Position numbers and translations under genes: made by a program. Below are positions 18,200 through 27,359 of a stretch of DNA of 64,000 bases, in pieces. A model generated the notes under the pieces. The model ran no database searches. It was not told where the DNA came from and saw only the letters and a program-made list of their open reading frames with translations. How positions within the stretch are numbered: the first letter of the stretch is position 1; each line of letters opens with the position of its first letter. Origin of the DNA: Porticoccaceae bacterium (lineage in GTDB: Bacteria > Pseudomonadota > Gammaproteobacteria > Pseudomonadales > Porticoccaceae). The stretch covers positions 1 to 64,000 of the forward strand of contig JAPKEJ010000005.1 of assembly GCA_028822155.1 (NCBI GenBank), given 5' to 3'.

Positions 18200-18805
18200 C
18201 TATGCTTTGCTTGGGTCCTTGCCGATAAATTGCTTGTAGTAGGCCATGATGAATGCTAAGTCCGCTTCGTTATCTCCCGTCGGTTGATATAAATCTCCAA
18301 TAACCATCCGCTTGCCGGCAAAGTCAAAAGCAAACAGTAGTATCTGACAATCCAGGGTATCAGCTAAACGCAAGAAACCCGTCTTCCATTTCACCACCTT
18401 TTTTCTGGTTCCCTCTGGTGCTAACCCGATGACAATCCCACCTTCTTTTTTTGATAACTCTACAACACCCTCAACAATACCTTTGGGGTCGGCCCGATTT
18501 ATCGGTATTCCGCCCAACCACTCCATAAACCAAATCACACCAGGTTTGAAGATAGTATGCTTGCCAAGCCAGCGTATACGTAGGTTTATAGCCAACACTG
18601 CAGCCATAGCAAATACAAAATCCCAATTCGAGGTATGGGGCGCGGCAATTATCAATATACGCTTAACATCGGGGATGCTGCCGTCAACACGCCATCCAAA
18701 AAGACTGAGTACTGATCGCCCGAACCAGCGGGCAAAGACCCCTCGGTTGCCACGAAGATGAAGAGGCACCTGGTCTGGGCAGGCTGGATATTGACGCTGT
18801 TGCAT
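18200..18805 (-). CDS. Lysophospholipid acyltransferase-family protein (PlsC-like), copy 1
   Basis: A 201-residue glycerophospholipid acyltransferase-fold protein (PF01553 type). HTSNWD at about residues 57-62 is the catalytic H(x4)D box, GGIPINR near 94-100 is the substrate-binding motif, and EGTRKKVVKWKTGF near 129-142 the third motif. There is no clear transmembrane anchor beyond a hydrophobic LIIAAPH strand and FVFAMAAVLAI helix. It is closely related to the next gene upstream (19035-19640). AGAGG precedes the ATG by nine bases. A 16-base palindrome sits between possible -35 and -10 elements in the 229-base upstream spacer. Acyl donor and acceptor are unknown. Confidence 0.85.
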   Translation of the reverse strand: MQQRQYPACPDQVPLHLRGNRGVFARWFGRSVLSLFGWRVDGSIPDVKRILIIAAPHTSNWDFVFAMAAVLAINLRIRWLGKHTIFKPGVIWFMEWLGGIPINRADPKGIVEGVVELSKKEGGIVIGLAPEGTRKKVVKWKTGFLRLADTLDCQILLFAFDFAGKRMVIGDLYQPTGDNEADLAFIMAYYKQFIGKDPSKA

Positions 18806-18992
18806 TAGGCTAACCTCTTAGTTTTTATTGTTTTTATTAGCTTAGTGTATCTTTTGAGGTTTTGTCACGATGTATATAATTAGGACAGTGGTCAGTTAGC
18901 AGTCGCAATTTCGGTCCAAGAGGTGTCTAACCCTTGCTAACCTAGTATTTATCACCGCTAGAACACTAAAAATCCAATCGATCAACTTATAG

Positions 18993-19008
18993 AAGTGAAT
19001 ATTCACTT
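18993..19008. promoter_or_regulatory. Perfect 16-base palindrome upstream of acyltransferase copy 1
   Basis: AAGTGAATATTCACTT is a perfect palindrome. Read on the minus strand it is followed at once by TATAAG (plus-strand CTTATA at 18986-18991), a fair -10 hexamer, so the palindrome would fill the promoter spacer of the 18200-18805 gene; the corresponding -35 is poor. It shares TGTAAGTGAATA with the site at 18166-18181, suggesting the same repressor controls both transcripts. Confidence 0.55.
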
Positions 19009-19034
19009 ACATTTATAGTTAGCTATAACGATAA

Positions 19035-19640
19035 TCAAAATTGATCTTTATGTATACCCTGGAATTGATTGTAGTATTGCTTAATCGCCGCCAAGTCGTA
19101 ATGATTGTCTCCACTAGGGTGGTAAAGATCGCCGATAATAATAGTCTTAGTAGGGAAGTTAATAGCTACCATCAGGATTGGGCAATCTAATGACTTGGCA
19201 ATTCGCAGAAATCCAGTTTTCCATTTCGCTGCTTTTTTGCGAGTTCCCTCAGGTGTTATGCCTATAACCACACCTTTACCTTTTTGCGCCAACCGAGCAA
19301 CTCTTTCAACTATCTGTTGAGGTTGGGTTCGATTGGTTGGAATGCCACCAAGCCATTCCATAAACCAAACAACGCCTCTTTTGAAGATTGTATGCTTAGC
19401 TAACCAACGCATCCGCAAATTGAGACCCAATATAGTTGCCATCGCTAAGACAAAATCCCAATTTGAAGTATGGGGCGCACCTATCACTAACAAACGCTTC
19501 AAATCTGGAATCTGACCCTCAACACGCCAACCCAGGATTCTAAGAACGGTACGACCCAGCCAACGTGAAAATATGCCCCGATTAGCGCGCAAATGCTCGG
19601 GCGTTTGGTCTTGATGGACAGTGGGTCGCTTGGTAGCCAT
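19035..19640 (-). CDS. Lysophospholipid acyltransferase-family protein (PlsC-like), copy 2
   Basis: A second 201-residue PlsC-like protein, colinear with copy 1 from end to end: RANRGIFSRWLGRTVL, GAPHTSNWDF, LAKHTIFKRGVVWFMEWLGGIPTNR and EGTRKKAAKWKTGFLRIA match the corresponding blocks. All three acyltransferase motifs are intact, so both copies look functional. GGAG nine bases before ATG supports the start. It starts 43 bases after prfC on the same strand and probably shares the prfC transcript, whereas copy 1 has its own candidate operator, so the paralogues look differently regulated. Confidence 0.85.
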   Translation of the reverse strand: MATKRPTVHQDQTPEHLRANRGIFSRWLGRTVLRILGWRVEGQIPDLKRLLVIGAPHTSNWDFVLAMATILGLNLRMRWLAKHTIFKRGVVWFMEWLGGIPTNRTQPQQIVERVARLAQKGKGVVIGITPEGTRKKAAKWKTGFLRIAKSLDCPILMVAINFPTKTIIIGDLYHPSGDNHYDLAAIKQYYNQFQGIHKDQF

Positions 19641-19683
19641 AAATCAGTCTCCGCTAGCTAAAACAAAGGGGTAACTACAAATA

Positions 19684-21255
19684 CTAGTGCTCTCGGGTGG
19701 CGCGAAATGCAATATCTGGATGACGCTCTTGCGCCAGAGCTAGATTTACCCTAGTGGGCGCCAAATAAGTCAAATGACCGCCGCCATCAAGGGCTAGGTT
19801 ATCTTCTGCTTTATTACGGAAAGCTTCTAGGATCTTGTGATCATCGCACTCAGTCCACCGAGCGGTATGAACATTAACTGTTTCATAAATAGCTTCTACA
19901 CCATATTCTTCACGAAGTCGGTAAGCCACCACGTCAAATTGCAGCTGTCCAACAGCCCCAACGATGACATCATTATTACGGAAAGGAAAGAAAACCTGAG
20001 TACTACCCTCTTCCGATAGTTGCCGAATGCCGTTTTGCAACTGCTTTGCTCTTAATGGGTCTCTAAGACGAATTCGCTTAAACAATTCGGGTGCGAAGTG
20101 CGGAATACCGCTGAACTTAAGTGTTTCGCCGTCAGTAAACGTATCGCCAATCTGTATCGATCCATGATTATGCAGCCCAATAATATCACCGGCTTCTGCT
20201 TCGTTAACAGAAATTCGCTCACCCGCTTTAAAGCTAAAGGCATCTGCGACACGCACATCTTTGCCGGTACGAACATGCTTCATCTTCATACCTTTGGTAT
20301 ATTTACCTGAGCAGATTCGCAAAAAAGCGATGCGGTCTCGGTGTTTTGGGTCCATGTTGGCCTGAATTTTAAACACAAAGCCACTAAATTTAGGTTCATC
20401 TGCCACAACTTCACGCTCTGCTGCCTGTCTCGGCTGCGGGGATGGAGCCCACCGCACAAAGTAATCAAGCATTTCACGAATACCGAAATTACCTAAGGCA
20501 GTGCCAAAGAACACCGGTGCAAGCTGTCCAGATAAAAATTCATCCATGTCGAAAAGGTTGGTCGCGCCCTTTACTAGCTCTAGCTCTTCCAAAACATCAT
20601 CAGCATAGTCGCCCAGTGCCTCGCGTGCTTCAGGGGAATCTAATCCATGTACCTGTATGTCGTCGCTCAATGTATGACCTTTACCCTGCACATAAACATG
20701 AATCGTGTCAGTGTAAAAATTGTATACACCCCGAAATTCTCGGCCCATACCAATCGGCCAGTTAATCGGCGCAGCTTTAATTTTAAGCACCGCTTCAATT
20801 TCGTCTAATAAATCAATAGGGTCTCGAATATCACGATCCATCTTGTTAACAAAGGTTAAGATCGGCGTATCCCGTAAACGGCAAACGTCCATTAGCTTAA
20901 TGGTGCGGGCCTCTACCCCTTTGGCGCCATCAATAACCATGAGAGATGAGTCCACTGCCGTGAGGGTACGATAGGTATCTTCGGAAAAGTCCTCGTGACC
21001 TGGGGTATCCAGCAAATTTACAGTGCAGTCTTGATACGGAAATTGCATGACAGATGATGTCACAGAAATGCCACGCTCTTTTTCCATTGCCATCCAATCG
21101 GATGTTGCGTGACGATCGCTTTTACGCCCTTTGACCGTCCCCGCCACCTGAATGAGATTGCCAAGCAACAATAGCTTCTCGGTAATAGTAGTTTTACCTG
21201 CATCAGGGTGCGAAATAATTGCAAATGTGCGTCTATCTGAAACTTGGTGACTCAT
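19684..21255 (-). CDS. prfC: Peptide chain release factor 3
   Basis: GTPase that recycles RF1 and RF2 from the ribosome after termination. The 523-residue product has the G1 loop SHPDAGKTT, the [11 protein letters not shown] switch I, G3 [12 protein letters not shown] and G4 NKMDRD, then the EF-G-like domains II and III with the [22 protein letters not shown] segment. The frame opens at 21288, but [18 protein letters not shown] from ATG 21255 is the family N-terminus and AAGAAG lies upstream of it. E. coli RF3 has 529 residues. Acyltransferase copy 2 follows on the same strand. Confidence 0.98.
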   Translation of the reverse strand: MSHQVSDRRTFAIISHPDAGKTTITEKLLLLGNLIQVAGTVKGRKSDRHATSDWMAMEKERGISVTSSVMQFPYQDCTVNLLDTPGHEDFSEDTYRTLTAVDSSLMVIDGAKGVEARTIKLMDVCRLRDTPILTFVNKMDRDIRDPIDLLDEIEAVLKIKAAPINWPIGMGREFRGVYNFYTDTIHVYVQGKGHTLSDDIQVHGLDSPEAREALGDYADDVLEELELVKGATNLFDMDEFLSGQLAPVFFGTALGNFGIREMLDYFVRWAPSPQPRQAAEREVVADEPKFSGFVFKIQANMDPKHRDRIAFLRICSGKYTKGMKMKHVRTGKDVRVADAFSFKAGERISVNEAEAGDIIGLHNHGSIQIGDTFTDGETLKFSGIPHFAPELFKRIRLRDPLRAKQLQNGIRQLSEEGSTQVFFPFRNNDVIVGAVGQLQFDVVAYRLREEYGVEAIYETVNVHTARWTECDDHKILEAFRNKAEDNLALDGGGHLTYLAPTRVNLALAQERHPDIAFRATREH

Positions 21256-21466
21256 GGTCTTCTTTGCGCATCTATAAAAGTGCGGCATTATAGCTTTGTC
21301 AGCGTCTTGGGTCAGCTACTAATAGCGTGGGATTAAAATCAATCTCATCTATTTGATGTCGCGTATAATGCGCAAGGAATAACCTAGCAAGCAGTTAACG
21401 TAAGACAGCATGCTAGTCACTCAATCTCATATTATTAAGTTATAGATACCAAAGGCAGAAAATCAG

Positions 21467-22486
21467 ATGCAGTATAAGGGTCAAACAAAATACGACCACA
21501 AAGGTCCTGCACCAAAGCAAGGCGTTATACTTTGTAATTTAGGTACACCAGATGCACCTCAAACATCGGATTTACGCCGTTATTTAAAGCAATTCTTGAG
21601 CGACCCACGCGTGGTAGAAGTCCCACGATTACTTTGGTGGCTAATCCTCAACTTAGTTATTTTGCGCATTCGTCCGCGGCGTTCGGCCAAGCTCTACCGC
21701 AGTGTCTGGACTGATAAAGGGTCTCCATTACTGGTTAACACCCAAGCCCAAGTTGATGGGGTCCGGAAAATTTTGGCCGAAAAGCACGGCAAGGAAATAC
21801 CTGTTGTTTTGGGTATGCGTTATGGCAACCCATCAATTGAGTCTGCGATAAACGAGCTCAGTGTACAAAATGTGCGCAACATTACGGTCCTGCCGCTTTA
21901 CCCCCAATATTCTGGGGCCACGACAGGCTCCACCTTTGATGCCATTGCTGACGTTTTCAAACGCACGCGCTGGGTACCCGAGCTACATTTTATAGGCGGT
22001 TATCACCAGTCAGATGCATTTATTACTGCCCTATGCTCGAGTATTAGCCGGCATATCGACACCCACGGTCAACCGGATAAACTGATATTTTCATATCATG
22101 GGACCCCTGAAAGGTATCTCAAAAAAGGTGATCCATACCATTGCCTATGCCACCAAACTACCCGTATGGTTGCTGAGAAAATGAACTTGGTCGATGATTA
22201 CATTATGACCACGTTCCAATCGCGCTTCGGCCGCGAACCTTGGTTGCAGCCCTACACTGATAAAACATTAAAGTCACTGCCAGATCAAGGTGTCAACCAC
22301 GTGGCTGTCATATGCCCCGGCTTTTCTTCTGATTGCCTAGAAACTATTGAGGAGATCAATATTGAAGCGCGTGAAATTTTCTCGAATGCAGGAGGAAAGG
22401 AGTTTCATTATATTCCCTGCCTTAATGATGATTTAGAACATGTGGAAGCCCTGGCCCAGATCGTTGATAAATATCTCAGCATTTAG
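21467..22486 (+). CDS. hemH: Ferrochelatase
   Basis: Inserts Fe(II) into protoporphyrin IX, the last haem step. The 339-residue protein shows GVILCNLGTPDAP at the start, the LPLYPQYSGATTGS segment, the metal-ligand histidine in IFSYHGTPERYLKKGDPY and the C-terminal CPGFSSDCLETIEEI motif with the conserved Glu. It stands apart from the hemCDXY cluster at the right end of this window. TATAAT at 21364-21369 in the 211-base upstream spacer is a possible -10 element but lacks a good -35. Confidence 0.97.
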   Translation: MQYKGQTKYDHKGPAPKQGVILCNLGTPDAPQTSDLRRYLKQFLSDPRVVEVPRLLWWLILNLVILRIRPRRSAKLYRSVWTDKGSPLLVNTQAQVDGVRKILAEKHGKEIPVVLGMRYGNPSIESAINELSVQNVRNITVLPLYPQYSGATTGSTFDAIADVFKRTRWVPELHFIGGYHQSDAFITALCSSISRHIDTHGQPDKLIFSYHGTPERYLKKGDPYHCLCHQTTRMVAEKMNLVDDYIMTTFQSRFGREPWLQPYTDKTLKSLPDQGVNHVAVICPGFSSDCLETIEEINIEAREIFSNAGGKEFHYIPCLNDDLEHVEALAQIVDKYLSI

Positions 22487-22589
22487 ATTGCGACCCTGTA
22501 CGTAGGGGTCCAAAATCCTTTTTCTATTGTCATTAATACACTGAAAGCTGGCTGCCACGGAAAATCAGGAATTATATTTACGCTAGACG

Positions 22590-22595
22590 TATAAT
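22590..22595 (+). promoter_or_regulatory. Candidate -10 element for the proA operon
   Basis: TATAAT is a perfect -10 hexamer and overlaps the first ATG of the long proA frame at 22594. If it is used, transcription begins near 22602, so that ATG cannot be the start and ATG 22672 becomes the natural choice. No convincing -35 is present 16-18 bases upstream. Confidence 0.35.
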
Positions 22596-22671
22596 GTTAA
22601 AAACAAAGACACCTAATTTTCCTAATGAAGCACTGTGTAGAAAATTGAAAAATATTAATATCAAAACCTAT

Positions 22672-23910
22672 ATGGAAACCGTCGGATTAGCCGCTCTGGA
22701 GTCGTCAAGAGCCATAGCCCGCGCCAGTACGGAGACCAAAAATAAAGCTCTAGCGTCTATAGCAGCGCGCCTTAGTGATGAGCGACAAAACCTGTTGTCG
22801 GCTAATCATACCGACATGGAAAATGGTCTTGCCAGCGGCCTAGATTCCTCTTTATTAGACCGCCTTGAACTTAACGACGAGCGTATTGACGCTATGATCG
22901 AAGGTTTACATCAAGTTGCGGCGCTTCCCGATCCTGTTGGCGAAATGACTGACCTAGGAATGCGGCCTAGCGGGATTAGGCTGGGAAAAATGCGCACGCC
23001 TATCGGTGTGATTGGCATCATTTATGAATCACGACCCAATGTCACTATCGATGCTTCGAGCCTATGCCTAAAATCTGGGAATGCCACCATCTTGCGCGGC
23101 GGAAGTGAGGCTATTCAATCTAATCAAGCTATTGCCAGCTGCATTAAAAAAGGCCTAGATGATGCTGGGTTACCACAATCGGTAGTCCAGGTTATCAATA
23201 CCCCTGATCGCGAAGCAGTAGCAGAGTTAATTACCATGACCGATTATGTTGATGTGATTATTCCTCGGGGTGGTAAAGGGCTTATTAAGAGATTAATCAC
23301 TGACGCCCAAGTACCTATGATTAAACATTTAGATGGCAACTGTCATGTGTTCATTGACGATCACGCCGACTTAAAAAAGGCTATGGATATTGCCATTAAT
23401 GCCAAAACACATCGCTATGGCGTATGCAATGCTATGGAATCGCTGGTTATTGCAAAGTCTGTCGCTGAGAAAATATTACCTGAGCTCGCAGCGCTATATA
23501 CCGAAAAACAAGTAGAATTACGAGGCTGTGAAAAAGCACGAGCTATTGTAACCACTATAAATGAGGCTAGCGAAGAGGACTGGGGCGAAGAATTTTTGGC
23601 ACCAATTTTGGCGATTAAAATCGTAGATGGAATCAATGAGGCCATAGATCATATTAATCACTACAGCTCTAAGCATACCGAATCTATAGTTACTGAAGAC
23701 GATGAGAATAGTCGCAGGTTTTTGACTGAAATTGATTCAAGCTCCGTGATGATTAACGCCTCGACACGATTTGCTGACGGCTTCGAATATGGTTTAGGCG
23801 CTGAAATCGGTATATCTACAGATAAAATTCATACTCGAGGGCCTGTTGGTCTAGAAGGTCTTACCTGTCAGAAATGGGTGGTGTTTGGCGATGGACAAAT
23901 CCGGCAATAG
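22672..23910 (+). CDS. proA: Gamma-glutamyl phosphate reductase
   Basis: Reduces gamma-glutamyl phosphate to glutamate semialdehyde in proline synthesis. The protein has the aldehyde-dehydrogenase-like fold with [18 protein letters not shown] and [14 protein letters not shown] in the cofactor part and the catalytic cysteine in [13 protein letters not shown]. The frame is open from 22594, which would add 26 residues not seen in the family; ATG 22672 gives [19 protein letters not shown], matching the E. coli start and a 412-residue length, and a TATAAT element overlaps the earlier ATG. proB is not adjacent. It heads the run through lipA and overlaps nadD. Confidence 0.95.
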   Translation: METVGLAALESSRAIARASTETKNKALASIAARLSDERQNLLSANHTDMENGLASGLDSSLLDRLELNDERIDAMIEGLHQVAALPDPVGEMTDLGMRPSGIRLGKMRTPIGVIGIIYESRPNVTIDASSLCLKSGNATILRGGSEAIQSNQAIASCIKKGLDDAGLPQSVVQVINTPDREAVAELITMTDYVDVIIPRGGKGLIKRLITDAQVPMIKHLDGNCHVFIDDHADLKKAMDIAINAKTHRYGVCNAMESLVIAKSVAEKILPELAALYTEKQVELRGCEKARAIVTTINEASEEDWGEEFLAPILAIKIVDGINEAIDHINHYSSKHTESIVTEDDENSRRFLTEIDSSSVMINASTRFADGFEYGLGAEIGISTDKIHTRGPVGLEGLTCQKWVVFGDGQIRQ

Positions 23911-24547
23911 TATGGCAGTAGCTATATTTGGCGGGACCTTTGACCCTATTCATAATGGTCACTTAACTATTGCTAGCGAACTGGCACAGTTACTCGATGT
24001 TGGTGAAGTAAGAATGATACCATGCGCCTATCCACCTCATCGTGGTGAGCCAAATGTGTTAACTGAACATCGACTCGCAATGTTGTCAGCAGCCGTAAAT
24101 GATAATAACTCGCCACTGATCATTGACGATATTGAATTACGCCGATCAGCACCCAGTTATAGTATCGATACTGTTAAACTACTGCGTAAGGAAATTGGCG
24201 CCGATATTCCTTTATTTATGTGTATTGGCATGGATGCACTAAGTAAAATAGATAGCTGGCATCAATGGGATCAGATTTTAGATTTTTGCCACATTGCCGT
24301 TTCGTCACGACCCGGTTATAAACTGCCAGAAGTGGGTTCTCTATGTGAATGGATTACTCGTCATCGCAGCGACGATTTGAGTGAAATAAAAAAGAAACCA
24401 AGTGGACATGTCTATTTGTGCGACCTGTCCATGTTAGATATTTCATCGACTAACATTAGAGAAAAGATAGGCAAGGGGGATAATACAGCCCTTATGATGC
24501 CTGACTCTGTAATTAGCTATATCCAAAAAAACTGTTTATATGAGTAG
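23891..24547 (+). CDS. nadD: Nicotinate-nucleotide adenylyltransferase
   Basis: Adenylates nicotinate mononucleotide to deamido-NAD. The nucleotidyltransferase signature [12 protein letters not shown] lies at the start, [13 protein letters not shown] and the C-terminal [13 protein letters not shown] (the SxTxxR ATP motif) are present. ATG 23891 has GGTGG nine bases upstream and overlaps proA by 20 bases; ATG 23912 just after the proA stop would also give a standard family N-terminus ([12 protein letters not shown]), so the start is ambiguous by seven residues. The proA-nadD-rsfS-rlmH order is standard. Confidence 0.95.
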   Translation: MDKSGNSMAVAIFGGTFDPIHNGHLTIASELAQLLDVGEVRMIPCAYPPHRGEPNVLTEHRLAMLSAAVNDNNSPLIIDDIELRRSAPSYSIDTVKLLRKEIGADIPLFMCIGMDALSKIDSWHQWDQILDFCHIAVSSRPGYKLPEVGSLCEWITRHRSDDLSEIKKKPSGHVYLCDLSMLDISSTNIREKIGKGDNTALMMPDSVISYIQKNCLYE

Positions 24548-24556
24548 CCCTGTACT

Positions 24557-24946
24557 ATGAAAAAAGATCTCCACGAAATAATTATTACTGCTCTTGAAGA
24601 CATTAAAGCTCAAGATATTGTAAGCATTGACGTCAAAGAGTTAACTGGCATCATGGACACCATGGTAGTCGCGAGCGGCAACTCTAGTCGCCAAGTAAAA
24701 TCTCTAGCAAACAATGTTGTGGTCGATGCCAAAAAGGCTGGCTTCACTGTAATTGGGATGGAGGGTGACGACGTTTCAGAATGGATATTGGTCGATTTCG
24801 GCGATGTCATTGTGCATGTCATGTTGCCCACCACTCGGGCGTTTTATGATTTAGAGAAATTATGGTCTTTACGGCCAGATGATCGTCCTCTAAATGCAGA
24901 TGCCGAGGCGATAATGCTTGGCTCGCCGCCCTTAGGTCAAGGTTAA
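24557..24946 (+). CDS. rsfS: Ribosomal silencing factor RsfS
   Basis: Binds L14 on the 50S subunit and blocks subunit joining during nutrient shortage. The 129-residue protein shows the family signature from end to end: KAQDIVSIDVKELTGIMDTMVVASGNSSRQVKS, then WILVDFGDVIVHVMLPTTRAFYDLEKLW. It starts nine bases after nadD and is followed at once by rlmH. The C-terminal tail beyond DLEKLW (about 25 residues) is a little longer than in E. coli. Confidence 0.97.
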   Translation: MKKDLHEIIITALEDIKAQDIVSIDVKELTGIMDTMVVASGNSSRQVKSLANNVVVDAKKAGFTVIGMEGDDVSEWILVDFGDVIVHVMLPTTRAFYDLEKLWSLRPDDRPLNADAEAIMLGSPPLGQG

Positions 24947-24947
24947 T

Positions 24948-25418
24948 TTGAAACTCCGCATCCTTGCTGTCGGCACGCGAATGCCTGCGTGGGTAGAGTC
25001 AGGATGTATTCAATATAGTAAGCGTATGCCTCCTGAGCTGCGTGTCCAAACCGTTGAAATAGCGCTTGGGCCTAGAGGCAAAAGCCAGTCATCGGGCAAG
25101 GCAACTGAAATTGAAGGCCAATCAATTTTAAAAGCCCTAGTAGATAAGGATTTTGTCGTCGCTCTTGATGTGTTGGGTAAAACTATGAGCACCGAAACAT
25201 TAGCTAGTAACTTAGCCAACTGGCAAATGAATGGTCGAGATGTTAACTTACTGATTGGTGGCCCGGATGGTCTCTCGCCTGATTGCTTAGCCAGGGCTAA
25301 TATGCGCTGGTCTCTATCGGATTTAACCCTTCCCCACCCTCTAGTGCGCATTGTACTAATGGAACAGCTTTATAGGGCATGGACGATTAATGCTAATCAC
25401 CCATACCATCGTAATTAG
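24948..25418 (+). CDS. rlmH: 23S rRNA (pseudouridine1915-N3)-methyltransferase
   Basis: Methylates pseudouridine 1915 in helix 69 of 23S rRNA. The 156-residue SPOUT protein has the knot-forming C-terminal half with LLIGGPDGLSPDCL near 101-114 and the terminal EQLYRAWTINANHPYHRN, the family's invariant tail. The start is TTG one base after the rsfS stop, giving the expected MKLRILAVGTRMPAWV opening and a length equal to E. coli RlmH (155). Translation is probably coupled to rsfS. Confidence 0.97.
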   Translation: MKLRILAVGTRMPAWVESGCIQYSKRMPPELRVQTVEIALGPRGKSQSSGKATEIEGQSILKALVDKDFVVALDVLGKTMSTETLASNLANWQMNGRDVNLLIGGPDGLSPDCLARANMRWSLSDLTLPHPLVRIVLMEQLYRAWTINANHPYHRN

Positions 25419-25436
25419 GTGTTTGGATAAACAATC

Positions 25437-27359
25437 ATGATGCATAAGGAAGCTTTCTCAGACCCTGCTCGCGAAAGAAGAATATTTGCTAGGCGGCTTA
25501 TATTTTCCACGTTTTCTATGATACTAATGGGACTGGTCATCATTAGTAGATACTTTGATTTGCAGGTCAATCAGTTTCAAGATTATGCAACAGACTCTGA
25601 CAATAACCGCGTTCACGTGCGCCCTGCACCGCCCACTCGAGGTATTATCTATGATCGTAATGGGGAGATTATTGCTGACAATAGACCCACCTCCAATCTC
25701 GCCATTATTCGAGAGCGCGCAGGAGATCTAGATCAGTTGATTCAAAAAATCGGCTTATTAATCACCCTTTCCGATAACGATATTAAGCGCTTTTACACTC
25801 GTTTAAAAAGACAAAAGCCCTTTGAGCCTACCCCACTAAAGTTTAATCTAACTGAAAAAGAACAGGCCATTTTAGCGGTAAATCAACATATCTTGGGCGG
25901 TACTAAAATAAGCGCCAGATTGACTCGATTTTACCCCAAGCATGACCTTTTCACTCATGTGGTCGGCTATGTTGGCCGGATTAATGAGCGTGAAAGCGAC
26001 ACAATTAATACTATTAATTACAGCGGCACCGACTCTATTGGGAAAACTGGTATAGAAAAATTTTACGAGAACTCTCTACTTGGTGATGTGGGCAGCGACC
26101 AAGTAGAAACCAATGCCAGGGGTCGAGTGATGCGGATTCTTGATCAAGTCAGTCCTGCCGCAGGTAGTGATCTCCAGCTACATCTTGATAGCCAATTACA
26201 ACAGGTAGCCTATGAGGCATTTTCGGGAAAACGTGGATCGCTTGTGGCAATAGAAATCGACACAGGTGGTGTTCTCGCGATGGTTAGTGCACCAAGCTAT
26301 GATGCTAATCCGTTCGTCTCGGGGATCAGCCAAAAAGATTATGATGCTCTTATCAACTCTCCAGATAAACCGATGTTTAACCGTTCCATTAGGGGTCAAT
26401 ACCCCCCAGGTTCAACTATTAAACCTTTATTTGGATTGATCGGCCTTCAAAGTCGCAGTATTACTACTACGACTAAGATAGAAGATCCTGGCTATTTTCT
26501 TATGGAGGGCATTGAGCGTCCTTGGCGTGACCATAATTCAGAACGTGGCGGCCATGGTAAGGGTGTCGATTTAGCAAAGGCAATCATCGAATCCTGTGAC
26601 GTGTTCTTTTATACAATGGGCGTAAAGATCGGCATCGACACGTTGGCCGCCAACAGCCAATCATTTGGCTTGGGCCAAAAAACTAATATCGATTTACCAG
26701 GAGAACGTGCCGGTATAATGCCCTCCAGAATATGGAAGAAACGGGCTCGTGGCGCATCATGGTTTGATGGCGACACTATTAACGTGAGTATTGGCCAAGG
26801 GTTTATGCTTACCACACCATTGCAACTTGCTGTTATGACGGCTCGTATCGCCTCACGTGGCGACCTGATTCAACCGCAAATAGTTAAATCCATCGATGGT
26901 GTTGCAAACCCTAGGATTCAAATTGCCGAAAACCCTAATATTAGTGCGGAATATTGGGACTACATCCACGATTCAATGCGTGATGTTGTGCACTCGACTA
27001 GAGGGACTGCAAGACGCATTAGTAAGAATTTAACCTACACCATGGCCGCTAAAACTGGCACAGCCCAAGTCATCAGCATTAAAGCTACTGACGAGTATGA
27101 TCGATCAAAAATTAGTGAGCGACAGTGGGATCATGCGTTGTTCGTCGCTTTCGCTCCGGCTAAAGATCCAAAGATAGCCATCGCCTTAATTGTTGAAAAT
27201 GGCGAGCATGGTAGTTCTGCAGCTGCTCCTATCGCAAGAACCGTGATGGACGCCTATATCAAATCTACAACCATGGGAAATGACAGTCAGGACCTAGCAG
27301 CAACCAACGCCTCTTACTTAAAATCTTCGCGAGGTGCTAACACTTATGCAGAACAGTGA
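25437..27359 (+). CDS. mrdA: Penicillin-binding protein 2 (elongasome transpeptidase)
   Basis: Cross-links peptidoglycan in lateral wall growth together with RodA. The 640-residue class B PBP has one N-terminal membrane helix (about 18-42), the pedestal domain with RPAPPTRGIIYDRNG and a transpeptidase domain with the nucleophile Ser326 in PPGSTIKP (Lys329), the SCD motif in IIESCDVFFY, and Lys539-Thr-Gly in KTGTAQV. It starts 18 bases after rlmH and overlaps the rodA start. Two consecutive ATG codons make the exact first residue uncertain by one. Confidence 0.97.
   Translation: MMHKEAFSDPARERRIFARRLIFSTFSMILMGLVIISRYFDLQVNQFQDYATDSDNNRVHVRPAPPTRGIIYDRNGEIIADNRPTSNLAIIRERAGDLDQLIQKIGLLITLSDNDIKRFYTRLKRQKPFEPTPLKFNLTEKEQAILAVNQHILGGTKISARLTRFYPKHDLFTHVVGYVGRINERESDTINTINYSGTDSIGKTGIEKFYENSLLGDVGSDQVETNARGRVMRILDQVSPAAGSDLQLHLDSQLQQVAYEAFSGKRGSLVAIEIDTGGVLAMVSAPSYDANPFVSGISQKDYDALINSPDKPMFNRSIRGQYPPGSTIKPLFGLIGLQSRSITTTTKIEDPGYFLMEGIERPWRDHNSERGGHGKGVDLAKAIIESCDVFFYTMGVKIGIDTLAANSQSFGLGQKTNIDLPGERAGIMPSRIWKKRARGASWFDGDTINVSIGQGFMLTTPLQLAVMTARIASRGDLIQPQIVKSIDGVANPRIQIAENPNISAEYWDYIHDSMRDVVHSTRGTARRISKNLTYTMAAKTGTAQVISIKATDEYDRSKISERQWDHALFVAFAPAKDPKIAIALIVENGEHGSSAAAPIARTVMDAYIKSTTMGNDSQDLAATNASYLKSSRGANTYAEQ

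Noticed and set aside
21364..21369. TATAAT as the hemH promoter
   Set aside because: Perfect -10 but no acceptable -35 at 16-18 bases, and it is about 100 bases from the start codon; mentioned in the hemH entry only.
22594..22671. 26-residue N-terminal extension of ProA
   Set aside because: Not seen in the family, no ribosome site, and a TATAAT element overlaps the ATG.
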